From: Nectonema munidae
Taxonomy: Eukaryota > Nematomorpha > Nectonematoida > Nectonematidae
Length of the DNA: 64,000 bases
Direction of reading: 5' to 3'
Assembly (NCBI GenBank): GCA_030549495.1
Contig: JAUIRK010001021.1
Span: forward strand, 62,001 to 126,000
The notes under the pieces are model-generated. The model had not been told where the DNA came from and made no database searches. It saw nothing but the letters and a program-made list of their open reading frames with translations. Of the stretch, positions 44,491 to 56,829 are shown piece after piece. Positions within the stretch are counted from its first letter, which is position 1, and every line of letters starts with the position of its first letter. The position numbers and the translations under genes were made by a program.

Positions 44491-47263
44491 CCTCTGCGCA
44501 GAGCAAAAATTGTTTTAAATTTCAAGAATTTTAATTTCCTCAGCCCCCTAGGTTTTTCTAAAATGATTGCAAATTTTTACAAAATTTTCGCGTGAACCTA
44601 CTAAATGATTGATTGCTAATCTGATTGTGACATTTATTTTTTTTATAAAAATCAATCAAACTTGTCAAAAATTGATTGATATTTGACAGCTCAACTAAAA
44701 AAGGAAACTTTTAGTTTAAATCGGTATATAAAATTTTTTATACATATATACCCATTTTCATGTATGCTGAATACGATAGTCACGTTTATTTTTTTATAAA
44801 AATTAATCAAACTTATCAAAAATTGATTGATATATGACAGCTCAACTAAAAAAAGAACTTTTAGTTTAAATGGTTATACAAAGTTTCCTATTTATATACA
44901 ACCGTTTTCATGTATACTGAATACAATGGTCACGTTTATTTAAAAAAAAAATCAATCAAACCTTGTCAAAAAATTGATTGACATATGACAGCACAACTGA
45001 AGAAATTAACTCTTTATTTAAGTAGTTATAAAAAGTTTTTTTTTTATTTTTGATTAATTTTTGACCTTTTTAAAATCGTGGTATGTTTGCGGTCAGATAT
45101 ATTGTACTGATTTTTGAACGATTTGTTTTTATGCTATTCTCCAAAAACTATATTCAAATTTTAGTCATTTCACAAATTAATTTATTTCTCTTTGAAGTTT
45201 AGATTTTATTTGGAATCTATAAAACAAATTTTTTCAGTATCAAAATTTCCAATGAGGCACGAATATTAATTTTGATACTCATCATTATACTATAAAATTG
45301 ATTCATATATTTATGTTCAAAAATTTCAAAATATTTATGTTTCAAATTTTCAGAATGAAAATTACGCTATGAATTATATTTTAACTGGAGTTTGCATGAT
45401 TACATCATGTTTTTTAAATATGTATAATTTTTTCAAACTTTGAATATTCCATTTATAGGTGCATACAGATATGCAAAATTTGGTAAGTTTCTATTTCGGA
45501 GAAATGAAGCTATAACTTCTTAAACTTTCTTACATTTGTATATATAAAGTAGGCTCCCTCTTCTTCACAAAATGCCATCCAAGTTTTGCCAAAGTAACGA
45601 TGTATATATTGAAAAAAATTATAAACGTATACACTTCTTCGTTCATTTGTATATTCTTTGATTATACATATAAAACTTACCCAAAATGGGCAAACACGAA
45701 ACTTATTTAAATTGACCGATTCAGCTTGTCTCGAGATATTGTAGAGTGAATGGTATAAACCAGGGGCCGGGAACCTTTTTGGCTAAAAGAGCCCAAAAAA
45801 CACATATTTTAAAATGTAATCCTCTGAGAGCCATATATATTTTTAAATACTAATTACAACTAAATGGAAAAAGAAGACCAACAATTTTAGAGTAAAATAA
45901 GACTCTGAATTTATTTTAAACAACATTGTTTTAGCGAAGTTATTTAAATAAGCAAAGTCTGCATCATCATCAGCTTTATCTGTGTCGTCGTGATTCGTAA
46001 TGATGAAGAAATTAAGAGAGTGTAGAATTGGCAAGAAGGATATGCATTATCGCAATACCTCCCTTTATCCTGAAGGCCACCTAATTTATCTGAGAGCCAG
46101 ATGCAGTCATCAAAAGAGCCATGTCTGGCTCGCGAGCCATAGGTTCCCGACCCCTGGTATAAACGAACTGTCTTTCTCCTTCAAATAAAATGATGCGCAT
46201 CAAAATATGCCTCTACAGAGTCCTTGTTCTGTATTTAATTAATTTCATTAAAAAATCACCTCATTGAATTCGGTATAAAATCCTGTTTTTAGTTCTATAT
46301 CATTTTCAGTTATATTTTCTTTTTTTGCAATTTTGTTTTGCCTACTTATAATTCTATTTGTTCTGTGACAAAATAAATTACACATACAGCTACGTATAAC
46401 TATTTAATCATGAAGTCCTTTATTTCAGTTGAAGTATCATATGTCAATCATTTTTTGACAGGTATGATTAATTTTTATAAAAAATAAACATCACTGTTGG
46501 ATTCAGCCTACTTTAAAATGGGTACATATGTGTAAAACACCTGATTTGCAAATTTGATTCACGCTTACAAGTATTTTCAAATTCTAAATCCAAAAACAAT
46601 CTATAATTGGAATTGGCATTGTTGATTTGTTATAAAAATGTGGATATTTTATGTAAAATTTGAATGAATGATCTTATAGTCAGATTTTAGATGTAAACCG
46701 TAAATTTTGTTTTTGGGAACAATTTTTAGAAGTGAACCACAAATTTATTTTACACTTATAGTTAATTTTGAATCCAAATGCAAAAACAATCTATAAATGA
46801 AATTGACATTGTTGATTTGATATAAAAAAATATATTTCATGCAAAATTTGAAGGTATATTTTATTAGATATATTTCTCATCAATTAAAATTTTAATTAAC
46901 ATTTCCCAAAAAATAACCATGATTTTGAAAAAATTTAAACTACAAAGTATTATGTGTTCAAAACTGTATATATTAATAAATTTTCAAACGAGTATATAAT
47001 ATAGAACCAAAGTTATAAGCTTAACTAGAGATACTGTCAGAATTTGGCTGAAAAAGTTTAACTTTTGATTTTGATTGACAGATTTAGGCAGGAAAAGGTC
47101 ATTCAACGGCAATGAAAATGGTATCAAAAGGTGCAGCTATCAATTTTAGGAAATGTCACGAAGTATGGTAGCAAAAGATGTAGCCAATTTGGTACAAGAG
47201 AAATTTAGTTAAGGGGTGGGGGAGGGGAGCTATTATAGCCCCCCCCCCCCGTCACGGATAGGG
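44491..47263 (-). mobile_element. Decayed, rearranged TTAA-family element, copy C
   Basis: The right end, GGATAGGG followed by TTAA (47264-47267), is preceded by the GC-rich end block (a C run at 47239-47250). The left end is less clear but begins after TTAA at 44487-44490. Inside are three Y units (about 44620-45060, oriented as in copy B), AT-rich sequence, one Y unit in the opposite orientation (about 46434-46540), X units (46545-46860, oriented as in B) and an arm like that of B. A hAT MITE is inserted at 45761-46156. The mixed Y orientation implies an internal inversion or a fusion of two copies. Confidence 0.6.
45761..46156. mobile_element. hAT MITE with perfect 8-bp target duplication
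   Basis: Ends are CAGGGGCCGGGAACCTTTTT and the complement of CAGGGGTCGGGAACCTATGG, continuing into GGCT. It is flanked by identical GTATAAAC at 45753-45760 and 46157-46164. At 396 bp it has no meaningful coding capacity. The clean target duplication suggests it is younger than its host, element C. Confidence 0.93.
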
Positions 47264-47267
47264 TTAA

Positions 47268-47978
47268 GATAAAAGTGTATAAGTTAAAAGTCTTCAATTG
47301 TTTATTATCACTGTCTCCTCATTTAGCAATTTTAATTCCTAAAAAGACATTATTGTAAATGTTGTATCATCTTTTTAAAACATTTTTGTCTCCCCTTAGT
47401 TCAACCTTTATCCAAATTTAATAACAAACATGAATTCTAATTGATTTTTATGCCTAAATAAAAATATCGATAGTTTTCTATTCTGATCTGCTCAGTAAGA
47501 CTCTATCTGTTTGTAGATTTAAAGTTTTCCTTCCTCCACCCTCCCCTAGAAACTATTAGATTCTTCTTAAGGGGTGAACAGAACACCCATCCACCCTTTT
47601 ACGGTTGAGAACCCTTGTCCTAGGATAATTTTCCTTGCTAGCTCTAGTTCCATTAAAAATTCATTTTTGGCATTCTGTGCTCGAAGAAACATTATTTGAA
47701 GACGTCTTATCACAGAATATGAGCCATCTCCTAACTAGTGATGTATCTGATATTCGCATCAGAAAATGTAAAAAAAAAATTTTTTTGTTTGACTTAATAT
47801 TTTTATTGTTTATTACTAAAAACTTCACTCTGATTTCAAATCTGTGCTTGTTTTTTCTGTAATATCGATGGTTCAGAAGTTACAAAGTATTTTTCTTAAC
47901 ATATTTTTGTCACAATTTTTGTTTTATTTTTAAGATAATTATATTATAATATTGTCAATTTTTTACTACAAATTAAAA
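47268..47978. other. AT-rich stretch with a piece of TTAA-family core
   Basis: The segment 47630-47715 (GCTCTAGTTCCATTAAAAAT...) matches the core of copy D near 27903-27960, so another relic of the family is present. The remainder is unassigned. Confidence 0.45.
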
Positions 47979-49539
47979 ATGGCTACACGGATGTGTAAAA
48001 ATAATCCTAATTCTTTTTGCTATGTCTGCGGATACTATATTGTGCAAAAAACAGTTTCTTATAAAATAGAAAAAGGATCAAAATATTCGATAGCATACAA
48101 TTTATATTTTGGTATGCCGATTGGTGACCAGGAAAAAAGTTGGGCTCCTCATTTTATTTGTGGAAGCTGTCGTTCAACATTGGAGGCATGGCTGAGAGGT
48201 AGTTTTTTTGTTTTAAATTATCATACTTTTGTAAAAACTCAGAATCTAAAATTTAGGAGAAAGATCAATGCCTTTTGCTATCGAATTTGGAGAGAACAAA
48301 AAAATCATACCACTGATTGTTATCTTTGTATAGTCAACATATCTAAATTCAGAAAAATCAAAGGAAAATCTAAAAAACTTGACTATCCTAATATTGCTTC
48401 ATCAATTGCTCCAGTACCTCATAATGTAAACTTGTCAGTTCCTTCCCCTCCAGAAAAGGTAATTGTTAAAATTTAAAATATTTTGTTATGCTGAATTCTT
48501 TGTATACTAACTTTTGTTTAAGGAAAGTTATCTGGATGAAGTAGAATCTGTGAATAATAATGAAATTTTATATTCTGTTGATGATGATGATGATGATACA
48601 AAATCTCCTCATTTTCCAAATCAAAGTGAGCTAAATGATTTAATTAAAGACTTGAACTTATCTAAAGAAGGAGCTCAGCTTCTAACGTCCAGGCTCAAAG
48701 AGTGGAATCTTCTAGGAGAGAGATGCAGAATAGGGGTGCAAAAAAACAGACATATGGAATATTCTAAATTTTATGATGTTGAAGATGGCTTATGTTTTTG
48801 TAAAGATATCAAGGGCCTTTTCAGTGCGATAGGAATTGAACATGTTTCATCAGAATGGAGGCTCTTCATCGACAGTTCTGTTTAAAGTTTAAAGGCAGTT
48901 TTGCTTCACAATGGAAACTTGTTGCCATCAGTTCCAGTTGGTCATTCTACGCATATGAAAGAAGACTATGCAAATGTTAAAAATTTGCTCAGCAAAATAA
49001 TATATGAAAATTTTAATTATGATGTATGTGGAGATTTCAAAATGCTAGGCTTTCTATTGGGAATGCAACAAGGTTATACAAAGTTTTCCTGCTACCTATG
49101 TTTATGGGATAGTAGAGATGATAAAAATCATTATTTGAAAAAAACATGGACACAAAGAATTGGCCTTGAACCTGGTAGTCAAAACGTCATTAATCAACCC
49201 CTAATTGACACAAAAAAAGTGTTGCTTCCTCCACTACACATAAAGTTGGGACTTATTAAACAGTTTGTGAAAGCACTAGAATATGACAGTAATGCTTTTC
49301 AGCAAATCCGACTTTTATTTCCTAAGCTTTCTGAAGCAAAGCTAAAAAAAAATGGAATTTTTACGGGCCCTGATGTTAGGAAACTTCTAAATTCTGAAGA
49401 ATTTGAAAATAGCCAACTCTATTAGTGCTGGGCAAAATTTGTCCGCTCAAGTGCTGGGGGGCGTAAAGTGCCCCCCCCCCCTATTTTTCTCAGATATTAA
49501 TGAGTTTTTATAAATATTTTTAATGTTACATATATATTT

Positions 49540-51090
49540 CAACTATGCTTAATTCAGTGGTGATGTCCATTTTTTATCAAAATCAATCAAACCTATCAAA
49601 AAATTGATTTATATTTGACAGCTCATCTCAAAAAGGAACTTTTTATTTAAATAATTAAATAAAGTTTTTTACGCATGTATACCCATTTTCAAATATGCTG
49701 AATTCAGTGGTGATATTCATTTTTTATGAAAATCAATCAAACCTGTCAAAAAATTGATCTAAATGTGACAGCTCATCTCAAAAAGGAACTTTTTATCTAA
49801 ATAAGTATATAAAGTTTTTTACACATGTATACCCATTTTCAAATATGCTGAATTCAGTGGTAATATTCATTTTTTATGAAAATCAATCAAACCTTTCAAA
49901 AAATTGATCTAAATGTGACAGCTTATCTCAAAAAGGAACTTTTTATCTAAATAAGTATATAAAGTTTTGTACACATGTATACCCATTTTCAAATATGCTG
50001 AATTCAGTGGTGATATTCATTTTTTATGTAAATCAATCAAACCTGTCAAAAAATTGATCTAAATGTGACAGCTCATCTCAAAAAGGAACTTTTTATCTAA
50101 ATAAGTATATAAAGTTTTTTACACATGTATACCTATTTTCAAATATGCTGAATTCAGTGGTGATATTCATTTTTTATGAAAATCAATCAAACCTGTCAAA
50201 AAATTGATCTAAATGTGACAGCTCATCTCAAAAAGGAACTTTTTATCTAAATAAGTATATAAAGTTTTGTACACATGTATACCCATTTTCAAATATGCTG
50301 AATTCAGTGGTGATATTCATTTTTTTATGAAAATCAATCAAACCTGTCAAAAAATTGATCTAAATGTGACAGCTCATCTCAAAAAGGAACTTTTTATCTA
50401 AATAAGTATATAATGTTTTTTACACATGTATACCTATTTTCAAATATGCTGAATTCAGTGGTGATATTCATTTTTTTATGAAAATCAATCAAACCTGTCA
50501 AAAAATTGATCTAAATGTGACAGCTCATCTCAAAAAGGTACTTTTTATCTAAATAAGTATATAAAGTTTTGTACACATGTATACCCATTTTCAAATATGC
50601 TGAATTCAGTGGTGATATTCATTTTTTATGAAAATCAATCAAACCTGTCTAAAAATTGATCTAAATGTGACAGCTCATCTCAAAAAGGAACTTTTTATCT
50701 AAATAAGTATATAAAGTTTTTTACATATGTATACCCATTTTCAAATATGCTGAATTCAGTGGTGATATTCATTTTTTATGAAAATCATAAAACCTGTCAA
50801 AAAAGTGATTTACATATGAAAGCTCATCTCAAAAAAGAAACTTTTTATCTAAATAATTATATAATGTTTTATACACACATATACCCATTTTCAAGTAGGC
50901 TGTGTTTACTGGTTATATTCCTTTTTTTTTTTTATAAAAAATTAGTCAAACCTGACAAAATAATTTAAATATGACAGCCCATGTCAAAATTATGATTCTT
51001 TTAAAGTTTTTTATACATTTCAAGTATGCAGAATTTAATGGTGATGTTTATTTTTTATGAAATCAATAAAAGCTGTCAAAAATTCGATTA
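49540..51090 (-). repeat. Array Y of copy B, 150-bp units, expanded
   Basis: Roughly ten tandem units. The marker AATTCAGTGGTGATATTCAT occurs at 49701, 50001, 50151, 50301, 50452 and on, with near matches between, giving a period of 150-151 bp. From about 49690 to 50800 the units are nearly identical, differing at a few positions each; outer units are more diverged. Copy A has only five to six divergent units, so this array has been amplified and homogenised. Confidence 0.9.
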
Positions 51091-52130
51091 AATCTGTAAA
51101 TCAATGTCAAATATATAAACATAAAAATAACTTCTACTTGCAGTATTTCTCTGGTAATTATTTTCTTAATTTATTAATTAAACCAACTTTAGGTGTTTAA
51201 TTCACTCAAAATATTTCATTCTATAGTAACTTATGTAACTCGATATGACCTCCATCTTTTTGGCTACAAATTCGTTATCGGCTCGTAGTCTCTACGTCAT
51301 ATTATAATTTACAGTATGTAATTTTGGTATTCATTCTATGATGATCCTTTCTTGGTAGCTCTTTTTTCATTAGAAATTTATATTCTTCAATGTGTGTTCG
51401 AAAATTTTCTTGTAAGGATAAAATTACATTTTTCCTCTCTCAAAGCATTCTGATTAAAGAATCTTCTTGGTGATCTTAGACTTTTTTTTATCAGTATCGT
51501 GTATTTTATTATCAAGCGTGAATATTTGTCAACCAATCTTATTTCAAAGGATTTTTTCTGATGAATCATTCGTGATGTTGATTGTTCAATTACAAAAAGT
51601 TGTCAACGTTCTTCATCAAAAAATTATCTCTTTGACACAAAAGGAAAAAGATGGACAAATTCAATTTAAATTAAAAATATCTTGATAGTGACTAAATTTT
51701 CACATATTGGCACCTGTGCCATTTTTGATAAATCTGAAAATTTTCAGATTTCCTACCCATTTTAGCTAAATGTTAACTGTAATCCTAGATGATAAGCTAT
51801 AGATTTAAATATTTTTCATTTGTAAAAGAGGAACTTCTTTTTCACAGTCAAAATCTTTTTTGAAGCATCTAATATTATATAATTAAACCACTTCCTAGTT
51901 CATTAGAACATTGTAGATCTTCCATTTAGTCAAGATACATATTTTTTTTAATTATTTGTTTTGATCACATGTTCTCTTTTCAATTAGTTTTCAACTTGAT
52001 TCCTTCTCTCATACAAATTTTCAAAAGATTTTATAATACGTTTTTTTTTTAATAAATATTTCATACTCAAGATGATTGTAGAAAGTATTATAAGCTAAAA
52101 TATACAAAACTGTTTTTCAGGCATACATTA
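51090..52130 (-). other. Unique core of TTAA element B
   Basis: Reverse complement of the core of copy A (about 14700-15820) with moderate divergence. Small frames on both strands, such as 51387-51569 and 51467-51685, are not shared in an open state with A, so I do not call them genes. Confidence 0.55.
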
Positions 52131-53480
52131 CTAATTCAATTGCCACTTCGAGATATTTTTTAACCGTATTATCCAAAATCCACTACAGAAATAAAATAAG
52201 CATAGTCGATTTGGTATAAAACAGATATTTTATTTTTTTGAAAATATTTTTGAAAACAGTATCTAGAAGTAAACCGTAAATCTGATTCAAGCTTTCAGAT
52301 ATTTTAAAAACATAAATGCCAAACCTGAGTCCAAAAATGAAACCAGCATCTTCCATTTGGCATAAAAACAGATATTTTATTTAAATTTCAAAAATATTTC
52401 TGCAGACATTAGACGTAAATCGAAAATTTGATTGACACTTTTAGACATTTAAAACCTCTAAATAAAAATTATCATGGTCGAATTGGTATAAAAACATATA
52501 TTTCTTGTAAAATTAGAGAGAATATTTTGGGATATCGTTTTCAGACATAAACCGCAAATTTGATTGACACTAGCAGTAAAACCTCTAAATGGGAAAACTG
52601 TGTTCAGAAATGAAATCATCATGATATATTTGCTATAAAAACAAATTTTAGAACTAAACGCAAATTTAATTGATACTTATATGTATTTTCAAATTCAAAC
52701 TGCAAAAATTGAGTCCATAAATGAAATTAGCATGGTTGATTTGGTGTAAAAACATATATGTTGTAAAATTTGAATGAATGTTTTTGGAGACAATTTTTAG
52801 AAGTAAACCGCAAATTTGATTAACACTTATAGGTATTTTCACATCTTAAATGTAAAAAATGAGTTCAGAAATGAAAACAGCATGATTGATTTGGTATAAA
52901 AACATATATTTCAAGAGAATATTTTTGGACAATTTTCAGAAGTAAACCGCAAATTTGATTAATACTTATAGGTATTTTCAAATCCTAAATGTAAAAAATG
53001 GGTTCAAAAATGAAAACACCATAATCGATTTGGTATAAAAACAAATATTTCATGTAAAATTTAGAGAATATATTAAGAGATAGCTTTTAGAAGTAAACCG
53101 CAAATTTTGACTGATATTTTAAAATCTCTAAACCAGCATGGCCGATTTAGTATAACACATATATTTTATGTAAAATGTGAAGGAATGTTTTTGGAGACAA
53201 TTTTCAGAAGTAAACCGCAAATTTGATTAATACTTATAGGTATTTTCAAATCCTAAATGTAAAAAATGAGTCCAGAAATGAAACCAGCATGGCCGATTTA
53301 GTATAATACATATATTTTATGTAAAATGTGAAGGAATGTTTTTGGAGACAATTTTCAGAAGTAAACCGCAAATTTGATTAATTCTTATAGGAAATCCTAA
53401 ATGTAAAAAATGAGTCCAGAAATGAAAACAGCATGACCGATTTAGTATAAAAACATATATTTTATGTAAAATTTGAAGGT
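52130..53480 (-). repeat. Array X of copy B
   Basis: About nine units marked by GTAAACCGCAAATTTGATTA and by GCATGGCCGATTTAGTATAA, with a period near 110-150 bp. It corresponds to array X of copy A in the opposite orientation. The units are more divergent than those of array Y. Confidence 0.82.
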
Positions 53481-54352
53481 ATATTTTATTAGATATATTT
53501 TTGATAAATCAAAATTTTGATTGACATTTTCTAAAAATTAGCCATGATTATTGAAAAAATTAAATATATAAAGTGTTATGCGTTCCAAACTGTATATAAT
53601 TATAAATTTTCAGGGTATTATATAATATAGATCCTAAGTTATAAGTTTAAGTACAGATAATGTCAAAATTTTGCTGAAAAATTTTAATTTTTTATTTTGA
53701 TTGACAGTTTTGGACATGAAGGGATCATTCAACTACCATGAAAATGGTTTCAAAAGATGCAGCTAGCGATTTTAGGAAAAGTCACAAAATTTGAAGGGAT
53801 ATGATTCAGCCAATTTTCTACAATTAATTTTTTAGTGAAGGGGGGCGTTTTACGCCCCCCCCCCCCCCAGAACTAATAGGGTTAATTTGAAAGAAAGATG
53901 TGCATGGGAGGCATTTAGAAGAGTTGTGACAGGATTTTTAGGTAATAAAAAAGATGAAAACTACAAAGAAAATATTGAAAATATGGTAAATGCGTATAAA
54001 AAAATGGGATGCCGGATGTCACTGAAGCTTCATTTTTTGGATTCGCATTTAGATGTTTTCAAAGAAAATATTGGTGATGTGAGCGAGGAGCATGGAGAAC
54101 GATTTCATCAAGATATCCAAACAATGAAAAAGAGATACCAAGGCCGATGGGGCAAAGCTATGATGGGTGACTACGTTTGGGGACTTATCAAAGAAGATAA
54201 ATCTTGGCATCAAAGGCAACGTAGAACAAAACATTATTTTTAGCTTTTTGCCAAGCAATTATTCTTTTTAAATATATTTTAACTTCAATTTTAGTTTATT
54301 TTTGTTTTAATTAAATTTATCAAAAAAGATTTTAGTTTTATTTCCATTATTG

Positions 54353-54358
54353 AATAAA
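54353..54358 (+). terminator. AATAAA after the transposase-like gene
   Basis: AATAAA lies 110 bases past the stop at 54243 in AT-rich sequence. It is a plausible polyadenylation signal of the original gene. Confidence 0.4.
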
Positions 54359-54911
54359 ATAATATTCACATTACACTGATTCTACACTCAAAATCATGAA
54401 TTTTGAAATAAACGGAAATTCTAAAAACTATCGATATTCGTAAAAAAACATTTTTATTTTTGTAATCTACACCCAAAAACAATGTAAGAAAATTAATTTA
54501 ATCAAGTCAATTTGTACATCCTCATCCCCGGAACATTTCAGTTCATCCGCATCTTCAAGTTTGAAACTTTTTTCTATACTTTATCCATAATTTTTATAGT
54601 AGTACCTCTAAATTTTTAAGAAGTATAATGCTTGCGTTTGCCTAGAATAGCAATTATGATATCCACACCTACAAAAAATTAATTAGGATGTCAAATTTGA
54701 TATCCGCGCCTGAGGATACAAAAAAATCCACATCGGATGCATATCTACTCCCAGCTCTCTATGTATATAGTACATAGAAATTATAATCGTGAATCTTTAC
54801 TTCAGATTTTTGTTAAAGGAACTTAAGCATTTCAAAATAAAAGGAAATAACTAACGTTCCTGTTTGCTCAACCAGAGAAAGTTATCAATTTTCATCAGCT
54901 CTCCTTCACTC
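54359..54911. other. AT-rich spacer
   Basis: About 550 bp between the transposase-like gene and a hAT remnant. I see nothing recognisable. Confidence 0.4.
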
Positions 54912-56665
54912 TAAAGAAGGAGTCACCAAACTAGGGGGAGGGAACAATTGATAACTAAGTCAGTAATCAAAGCAGAAAAAAACAAATTTGTGAAAAAACA
55001 ATTTATTTTCAATGATTAATTTCATCTTTGAGACTTACTTCACATTTTTGTCATCGACACATAGCACTCGCATTTCTCAATTTTATATACACCTTATTTA
55101 GAGCATAACTGTGTTAGTTATATCTTTGTACAAAACTTTTTAGCTATTCTCTAGCGCTGAATGAGTCTATTGATATTTAAAGTATTTCTCACCTTCTCGT
55201 GTTCATTAGTGGTTTTGATTTGGGCTTTCTGGTAACAGAAGAGTTAGCATCCGTTTGCTGCACGCATGAAAGAACAACTGGAAAGGATTAAGTACAGAAA
55301 ACTTAGCAATAGCTTGGAGGAAAAACATGGCTGGGATGAGGAAATGTCTGGTAGGACAGATAAGAACAAATTCTAGGCGTCATGCATTGCATTATACACC
55401 AGCAAACACTCTAACAAAATGTAAAGCAAAAATTATTTATTGAAGATATGATTATCTCAGGTATGCCAGGAACAAACTCTGAATGTAGTGTAAAGCTCGC
55501 CACTGTTTCTCCGGATAGGCTTGGAGTAGATCTGTGATACAGAGTTGTAGAGATGGAGACCTTTGAAGTAGAGATCTTCGATTAGTGCCGTCTCTTGGTG
55601 TTCGTGAATATAATTATATTGTGTACATGTGTTGCGGTGGTATATAATTGAACATTAGTTGCGCTTTTAGGTTATTGTAAATATATGCGATAATTGTGCA
55701 ATTACTTTGGTAATATATGTGTAATAATTGGTGATGTGTAAAAAGTGATTGAAGCACTATACGGAAAACTCTTAGATATTTCTTGTGAACTGAAACCAGT
55801 CGTTTCTCCTGCAAACTTCAATCGTGAACATGCACTTAATCACAGTGAATTCTAAACTTTCATTGAAGAAATTGGTTCTGATTTCCGTGATTTGCCTTAT
55901 AACACAGCAGTAAGGTGGCTGAGCTGTCGTAAAGTCTCACTTTTTCTTACTGAAAAAGATAGAGCTGGTCCCCCAGATTCAGATCCAACCTAACTGTCAA
56001 AATTGTCATTTTTGTTTGACGTTACGTCCCACATGAATAAAATGAACTTTACTTCAGAGAAAAGATAACGCTGTCTATGATCTCTATAGACTCATCAAAA
56101 GATTTTGGAGAAAGTTGTCATTGTTTGAAGAACAACTGGAAAGAAAAAACTCTTCTGAATTTCACTGTTTCAAAGATTTTTGCAAAATTATTGTTGAAGA
56201 CATCAACCTTGATTTTCCAAAAAAGATTATTTGTGACTTGAAGAAGCATTTTTGATGGATTTTCAGATCTTGACAGACTACCGCTGGGCTGGCATCATTG
56301 TTTGGAAAAACTTGTTTGTGAGCAGACTTCAAAAATGAAGTATGTGAAGTCAACACATCGAACGAGATCTGATGAACATTTTAAAGCAATTCTAAACCAT
56401 AAATTGATATATTGCTAGCTGAACGCCAATTTCAAAAGTCGCATTCACCTTTTTTGGGTATTATTTAACAACGGATACACTACACAGTAGGTCTGAAGTA
56501 ACTACATATTTTCCTAACTTTGCCTTCTTTGATAACTTTTTATTAAATAAATATGTTTTTGCTCCGCCTTTGAGAATTGAAAAAATGTGTTATACGGCCC
56601 GCCATCTTGATTTTATCAGTTATCCAGCCCGTTGTGCAAAAAATGTAGTGACCCTTGCTCTAGTA
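54912..56665 (+). mobile_element. Decayed hAT element
   Basis: The ends are roughly inverted: CTCTAAAGAAGGAGTCACCA on the left and, read as complement, CTAGAGCAAGGGTCACTACA on the right. Plus-strand pieces read FRDLPYNTAVRWLSCRKVSL, SKLSFLFDVTSHMNKMNFTS and KNSSEFHCFKDFCK, matching the RWLS...LAFL.D...H.N.LN blocks of hAT proteins of the GTF2IRD2/EPM2AIP1-like group. Many stops and frame changes are present. The target duplication is not visible. Confidence 0.6.
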
Positions 56666-56829
56666 TAAATTAAAATGTCAATTAAATCGGCTAACAAAAG
56701 CAGTGAACAATAAAAAAATTTGCCGATACGGATCAAACGAAAAAAGTCGATACCAATACCGATGTCGACTTAATCGGTGCATCACTAGCAGACGCTTGAA
56801 AATTTCTTTCAGTTTTGGTATCCATGTTA

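Larger units (their letters stand above)
49417..53881 (-). mobile_element. TTAA-family element, copy B, inserted in a gene
   Basis: The right end is ACTAATAGGG then TTAA (53882-53885). The left end is CTCTATTAGT preceded by CCAA (49413-49416), a mutated TTAA. Both ends keep the GC-rich quasi-palindrome (49454-49481 and 53840-53869). Read on the plus strand the order is array Y, core, array X and arm, the mirror of copy A. The element lies inside a transposase-like gene. It lacks the Tigger found in A and shows the empty TA site. There is no intact transposase. Confidence 0.87.
47979..54243 (+). pseudogene. Transposase-like multi-copy family gene, split by element B
   Basis: The start is ATG at 47979 (MATRMCKNNPN). 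The N-terminal part has Cys pairs (FCYVCGYY and HFICGSCR) and then DCYLC, a probable zinc-binding region, with DQEKSWAPH and a WRE..NH block. The middle has ELNDLIKDLNLSKEGAQLL, EWRLFIDSS, LLHNGNLLPSVPVGH, GYTKFSCYLCLWDSRD and LPPLHIKLGL. The C-terminal part (53887-54243) has KMGCRMSLKLHFLDSHLD, EEHGERFHQDI and RYQGRWGKAMMGDY. This combination is a large uncharacterised family, very numerous in arthropod genomes, that behaves like a transposon-borne gene; I know no proven function. At least one short intron (about 48457-48522) and probably another near 48197-48259 are present. The copy is broken: it carries several disabling lesions, and element B sits between the middle and C-terminal parts. 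Confidence 0.8.

Noticed and set aside
56690-56795. TCGGTGCATCACTAG as a hAT-type terminus
   Set aside because: The motif resembles known hAT ends, but I could not find its partner or a target duplication.
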